From Siphonodentalium dalli (Eukaryota > Mollusca > Scaphopoda > Gadilida > Siphonodentaliidae), in contig CP136066.1 of NCBI GenBank assembly GCA_032622095.1, forward strand, positions 111,373,319 through 111,437,318: DNA of 64,000 nucleotides. Direction: 5' to 3'. Every line of letters begins with the position of its first letter. Positions within the stretch are counted from its first letter, which is position 1. A program made the position numbers and the translations under genes. Positions 58,691 to 64,000 of this stretch are shown piece after piece. A model generated the notes under the pieces. It ran no database searches, had not been told where the DNA came from, and saw only the letters and a list, made by a program, of their open reading frames with translations.

Positions 58691-58919
58691 AATCCAACCT
58701 CTTGTTTAGCACATAATGAGAACGCAAACATTATTGAGAATGCACTTCCCCAACTGCACAATTCGGCGGGCGATACCGTCGTCTGCTACTGCTTGTAAAT
58801 GTAGAGACACCCATTCTACTAGCTTTGTTGTGGCATACAGTCATCGCCCATGAAACCTATACCGACTATCACCAATTGGCCGAATAAAATAGATTATTTT
58901 GAACGGTGTGCTTAATCTA

Positions 58920-59000
58920 TAAATATAAAAGAGTAGGATGTGTCTATCTGTCCGTCCGAAATTTTCTTCCAGACTGCTGGTCCGATTTCCACAAAATTTG
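58920..59000 (+). repeat. Short fragment with GTCC motif of the tandem-element type
   Basis: TATCTGTCCGTCCGAAATTT followed by GGTCCGATTTCCACAAAATT resembles the start of units near 57610-57660. Perhaps a decayed fourth locus of the same element group. Confidence 0.35.
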
Positions 59001-59836
59001 GTGTGGTGACTCGGGGTACCATGTTGGCGGGTATAACGGCGTCAGTATATCAAAATTTTAATTAAAAAAAATTTAGTTAAATAAATAAAATTTAAAAAAA
59101 GCTCACTATGGGCCTATTTCAGCAACAGATATACGCTCTTTATATATGTGTTTTCACTGTGGCCCGCGCAATCCAACTGAATAACTGGTATGTCCACTAT
59201 GGTATTATTCCAGAACCAAATAAGTCTAATATGAACCAATGTCAATATTTAGGTCCAATATCAACCTATTTGCGCGAAACATGTCTACTTACAGTGGACA
59301 GACCACTAGGGGATTTGCTTTCTTTTCTGACGACTATTTTAAGCTCACGTCTAACGGCGATGGACGACCGCGGTTGTCGAGACAATATATGCGTTATTTT
59401 GGCTGATTTGTGGTATCATCTGTATCTCTGTTGGACATAAACTCCAAGCCAGCAATGTCACACCAAATGGATAATACCTGCTCTGGTCGAGAGCTATCTA
59501 CATATGAAGCATTGAGCTATATTTACTGTGGATTTAGCACATATACTCTATATTTTAATTAACAAGGCATCTGGGGGCTGACTGAACTCCCTGTCACGAA
59601 CTGCTAGACAGAGGTCAAAACTCATCAAATTTGGAGAGAAAAAAATGGATAGTCGTTGTGAGTTAATTGGACTCAGATATCAAAAGCGGCACTGTCATGT
59701 CTATCGATTTGTTGGAAATGATCATATAGACAATATCTCGGTTGATACTTATATAGCGATGAATTTTAGTCTGGGTCAGAACAATATCTCGGTTGATACT
59801 TATATGTCGTTAGAATTTTAATCTTGCTTACTCTTC
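59001..59836. other. Unassigned
   Basis: A 110-codon + frame (59108-59440) has no recognised domain. ACAATATCTCGGTTGATACTTATA occurs in duplicate at about 59731 and 59782 (51 bp apart), just upstream of the LINE. Confidence 0.4.
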
Positions 59837-61615
59837 GTGGCTAGCATTAACAGGAGTTTTCTCTTAATAGACGATATGCAACACATTAAACTCGACAATT
59901 CTAAGGAATTAACGGGTCTGAATGCCTTCACGGTGGGCAAATTTATTGACGTTGCATCAAATATAACCATTAACCATCCTGTGAATAAGGAACACCCAAG
60001 CATCGTCAAAATCAAAGAGAACTGTATTTCACCTGAGACTTTTAGCCTGAAACCAATCTCTGAAGAGTTCTTCTCCAAAGAGATATGTAAGCTAAACTCA
60101 AAAAAGGCTACTGGCATTGATGGTATCTCAGCAGCAAAAATGCTGAAAATATGTAACTCAGCAAACCATGTGCCTTTGAGTAATCTTTTTAACCACTCTC
60201 TGTTTATCGATGCTTTCCCAGATAGCCTTAAAGTTGCTCAAGTGACACCTATATTCAAGAAAAATGATATTTTGAGTAAGGAAAACTACAAGCCTGTTAG
60301 TATTTTACCTACTATATCAAAATTATTTTAGAAAGCGATACATTCACAGCTATAAATGCATTTTGATTTTATTTTTAACCCCGCTCTCTCAGCTTTTGTG
60401 AAGCATCATGGATGCAGTGACGTAATGTTAAGTACAATTGAAGCCTGGCGCAGGGCACTTGACAAACATGAAAGTGTTGCCGCTGTAATGATGGAACTTT
60501 CAAAGGCTTTTGATTGTCTACCTCATGATCTTATGTTAGAGAAATTACGTGCATATAATATTTGTGAAAAGTCGGTGGCTTATATGGGGAGCTATCTTTC
60601 TGGTCGCAGACAATGCGTTAAACTTTGCTCCAGTGAGAGTTCCTGGAAGTGCATCACCAAGGGTGTACCACAGGGATACTGGGCCAAACCATGTTTAACA
60701 TCTTTCTGAATGACATTTTCTGCTTTGTGAAGGACTGCTCCCTTTATAATTATGCAGACGATAAAACAATTTCCTTCTCTCACAAGGACCCTGATGTTGT
60801 TCGGAGCACTCTGGAATCTGATAGCCTTCATCTCATTGAGTGGTTCGCACTGAATGGCATGAAGGCAAATCCAGAGAAGTTCCAAGCAATATCATTGGGT
60901 CCCAAAAGTAAATCTATAACTGGCATAAATGCTTCACATCTTATCCCATGTATCGAGGAAGTGAAATTACTCGGTATAACTCTGGACTGTAAATTCACGT
61001 TTAACACTCACGTTGATTCGCTATGTTCAAAGGCATCAAGGAAGCTAAATGTCTTAAAGAGACTTGGACATTATGCTGACCCTCTCAGGCAAAAAAATGT
61101 ATCTTCAAATCTTTCATCCTCTCAAATTTTAATTACTGCCCTCTTACCTGGCATTTCTGCAGTGTGCTTCTACAGACAGGCTGGAGAAAATTCAGGAGAG
61201 AGCCTTTCGTTTTATCTACAACGACTACACATCTGATTATGACTTTCTCCTAAAGCTTGCAAACTGTGAGCATCTACATCTCCAAAGACTCAGACTTATG
61301 GCACTCGCAGTTTTCAAAATACTAAAGAAGGACATTAGTACTCCTTCCTATTTGGACTGCCTGGTGAAACTTAAACATAGTTCATACTCTTTTAGAAATT
61401 CTGAGACTCTGGAACTGCCATCACCTGATACTACTACTTTCGGTTTAAGCTCGTTTAGATTCATGGCACCTAAAGTGTGGAATTCTCTTCCAGAGTCATG
61501 CAGAACCGCAGAGAGGATGAAAGACTTTGAATGTATGTTAGAAACCTGGATGGTTTTAAATGTAAATGCAGTGCCTGTAGGATATCCTAATTATATGTAT
61601 ATGTTTGTATTTTAA
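59837..61615 (+). pseudogene. LINE reverse transcriptase (Jockey/CR1-like), multiply broken
   Basis: Begins upstream of the reverse transcriptase with the linker of such ORF2 proteins (LNSKKATGIDGISAAKML, VAQVTPIFKKND, NYKPVSILPTISKLF), then stops at TAG 60329 and TAA 60353. The same frame resumes: FVKHHGCSDVML, MMELSKAFDCLPHDLM (motif A), LSGRRQCVKL, GVPQG. The frame then changes near 60680 to FNIFLNDIFCFVKD and the active site YADD (60751-60762), NGMKANPEKFQAIS, KLLGITLD. Another change near 61150 leads to LERIQERAFRF-like and RLRLMALAVFKILKK, ending FRFMAPKVWNSLPE. The N-terminal endonuclease is absent. It is more decayed than the LINE at 14.4 kb and a different family by sequence. A poly-A signal AATAAA at about 61932 may mark its 3' end. 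Confidence 0.88.
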
Positions 61616-64000
61616 TCATCACTTTCTGGTCTGGTATCTCTGAATTGAACAAAACGTGTTATCCAAGAATGAAATATGGACTTGTTGTGCACATTACTGT
61701 GCCGTATATGAATAATATACAGATTTGTGTCTTACGATTTTGATCCACTCAGAGCTACCTGTCCTCAGAGATTTTATTCGTCTTTTACAATGTTTTAGCT
61801 AATATACATGTAATTTATTTTTCAGATAGGTTGTGTTTTATTCACGTTACTGTTTATGTACATTTTCATTGTTTTACAGGTCAGTTAAGAGCTCAATGCT
61901 CATGTTTGTAATTTAAAATGCCTGACTTTATAAATAAAGCTTTTGAGCTAGAACATGCGAATTGTTTTAATTTTTGTAAAACAACAATCACCAACGTGTA
62001 CATGTAAAAATAGATCAACTTGTTGTTATTAATTAATTTGGACTTTTTCCTTTTTCGTTCTTCGACCAATATTCCGTCATGTTCAGAACGTACCGTAAAA
62101 CGGGTCATTTTGGACACATTTTTGGTATGTAATATCTAGACCGGCCCCAGGTGAGGGTAGTATCACACGAAGGTGTAGAAAGTTTGACGCTATCTCCCAT
62201 TATCCTTGCCCCATGGGGGTTCCAAAACACTGAGGTATCCAGGGCGGAGCAGGTGGAAAATATATCTTTTTTACCTTTTTAGTGTTTTTGACCTGCAAAT
62301 TTCAGTATAATAAGAAAAACCAATAAAACAAGACAAATGTCGAATAAAATATACTTGAATATCAGATATTTATTCTATCTGGGTTGCTTAACATTAATCA
62401 TGTGCAATAAATGATATTCTCCAACAATTTTGTGAAAAATTCACGAAAATGCCCCACAAATGCATAAATTGCAGTACTTTTTCTAAAAAGTTTTCCAGAA
62501 GATTTTCTATAAAATTTTCATTTTTTTTATATAAAGCTCTCAGTGGTGCATCAAACTTTTCAGCATTATATACCTGATTCATTGATATCAACAACACAAC
62601 CACTGATATCCATCAAGCCGAGATATTTTCAAAAACTTAACACCCCCCCCCCCCCCCTACAACTGATTTTATATCTGAAAATACCTTTCAAGTCACAATT
62701 GCCCGTTTTGGTTCTGTTTTGTTAACCAATTCAGAGTCTTATCATATATCATGGAATTAGAATGTATCTGAGGAGGTTTATGTTATGGGAGAGTCTATTT
62801 TGTTTAAATATTTGATTTCTTTGGGTAAATTAGCTAAATTTTCATTAAATTCTATAATCATGTACCAGACCAGAAATAAGAAATAAAGTTAAACTTAACC
62901 TTACCCCAAGATAGTGTTCTTAATGCTTTTTAATAGTGTTAACCTGCTCGTCCCTTTGTTTGTTTGTACAGTTGTGTGTTTGTTTGTGTGTCTCTGACTG
63001 CCTTCTATATGTTTGTCGTGAAACTTTGGCCATTCAAATCCAACAATCCAGCGAGTGTTCCTGTACATGTACGTATGACCGCGTAAGTGGAATAGTGTGT
63101 GTACCGAATCCGTGTTCTTCAATATTCGTGAACACCAAGTTACCAGGACCATATAATTCATACCATATATTGCAATAGTAATGCCCACTGCTCCACTGTC
63201 AATTTCATCAAATGTGATGGTATCAGTCAATAGGATTTCTAAGGCAACATCTTCAGGGAAGATTAGTTCAAACAACTCATGTTGCCTATAGGCCGTCCAT
63301 CCATGAAGTGCCACATCGGGAGTGGTTGATGTGGCAACTTACGGTTGCAAGTCTCCACTGTTTTGGTATCATCTGGGTTCGTTTTGAGTGTAGACTTAAA
63401 GATTCCTTACATGGTGGAAGTGCAGAAAGATCAACTACCTTCTGCTGATTTTCAAACTTCTGCTAATTCACTTTTCTCGAACTTTGACCATATATGTATA
63501 AGGCACATGTTAACTTCTCGATTGTATTAAGCGTGTCACTGTCGAAAACCCAATTCGTCCCTAAATAAGCCATGACTTCCATATATGTTGATCATCTTTC
63601 CAGCAACTTCCAGAAGAGTTTTTTTTCCTTTTCGGAAAAAGATGAAAGGTAATTATTATCTGTGAAGAAATGGAACCCAATAACTCCATTATTCTGTATA
63701 TTTGGCTGCCAAAATATGGAAAATGGTAGATATTGCACCAGAGTGCCCCGCAATCGCTTACAAGTTGTGGTTGATGTATACAATTGGCTATTCTGCCTTC
63801 TATACATTGAACACTAACATGTTTGATGCACCTTGGTTAATTTTTACTTAATTTGTCACCATGCACAGACATTAGCAGAAATATTGGATGTTTCTTTCAC
63901 AAACTTTACATAAATTTCGGGAAAAAAAATTTCAAGTAAAATCTAACTATCTTTGGTATGAAAGGTGTTTATTGTTTTGATCTACCTTAAATGTGTCACA
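61616..64000. other. LINE 3' flank, then unassigned
   Basis: Includes the possible LINE 3' untranslated region to about 61950, a poly-C run at 62641-62657 and no clear repeat. A minus-strand frame (62901-63314) starts with a protein-like stretch (GWTAYRQHELFELIFPEDVA, then LEILLTDTITFDEIDSG) but lacks an ATG, and its second half looks random; an exon near 63175-63310 is possible but not supported by a recognised family. Confidence 0.35.

Noticed and set aside
62901-63314. 137-codon minus-strand gene
   Set aside because: First half looks protein-like, but there is no ATG, no recognised domain and the C-terminal half appears random; mentioned only as a weak exon possibility.

Overview
The window is metazoan nuclear DNA, AT-rich and almost without genes. 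It has no operons, no Shine-Dalgarno structure and no dense coding. What coding sequence there is comes from eukaryotic transposable elements and from split-exon candidates. The mix suggests a marine invertebrate, most likely a bivalve or other mollusc: tRNA-like SINE heads, (GTCC)n-linked tandem elements, many fold-back MITEs, an SGNH-carrying tyrosine-recombinase element and Jockey/CR1-like LINEs. The taxon is an inference; no species-diagnostic gene is present.

Layout. 0-13 kb: short inverted-repeat elements (183-335, 2553-3161, 3640-3719, 4219-4594, 5077-5521, 7724-9597, 8491-9198, 10000-10487) and tandem repeats, notably a near-perfect 27-bp minisatellite at 11381-11567. 12.8-24.5 kb: a dispersed repeat seen at 12.8, 21.9 and 23.6 kb, a tandem element (13605-14333), a 5'-truncated LINE with two stops (14441-16042), an element with terminal inverted repeats (16613-19297), a tRNA-like SINE head and a palindromic minisatellite (21186-21600). 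24.8-28.1 kb: a ~355-bp satellite present as two opposed arrays around a central hairpin. 30.1-34.3 kb: an apparently complete piggyBac transposon with TTAA target duplications, inverted termini, subterminal palindromes and an uninterrupted 670-residue transposase. 35-39 kb and 39.1-43.0 kb: two ~3.9-kb elements with long inverted termini and no recognised protein. 43.1-46.2 kb: a GC-richer, 5'-truncated, decayed tyrosine-recombinase retroelement (YR followed by SGNH hydrolase, with a split-direct-repeat-like 3' end). 46.2-59 kb: MITEs, hairpins, inverted duplicates of earlier repeats, tandem elements, and one probable host exon (carbohydrate sulfotransferase, 56986-57196). 59.8-61.6 kb: a second, more broken LINE.

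The elements work as a nested community, not a pathway. The piggyBac transposase could in principle act on TTAA-flanked elements, and four or five short TTAA-bounded elements lie in the same window, although their ends differ from its own. Several insertions sit inside other repeats, which gives a relative order of events. The only support for host genes is the sulfotransferase exon; two other possible exons are weak.
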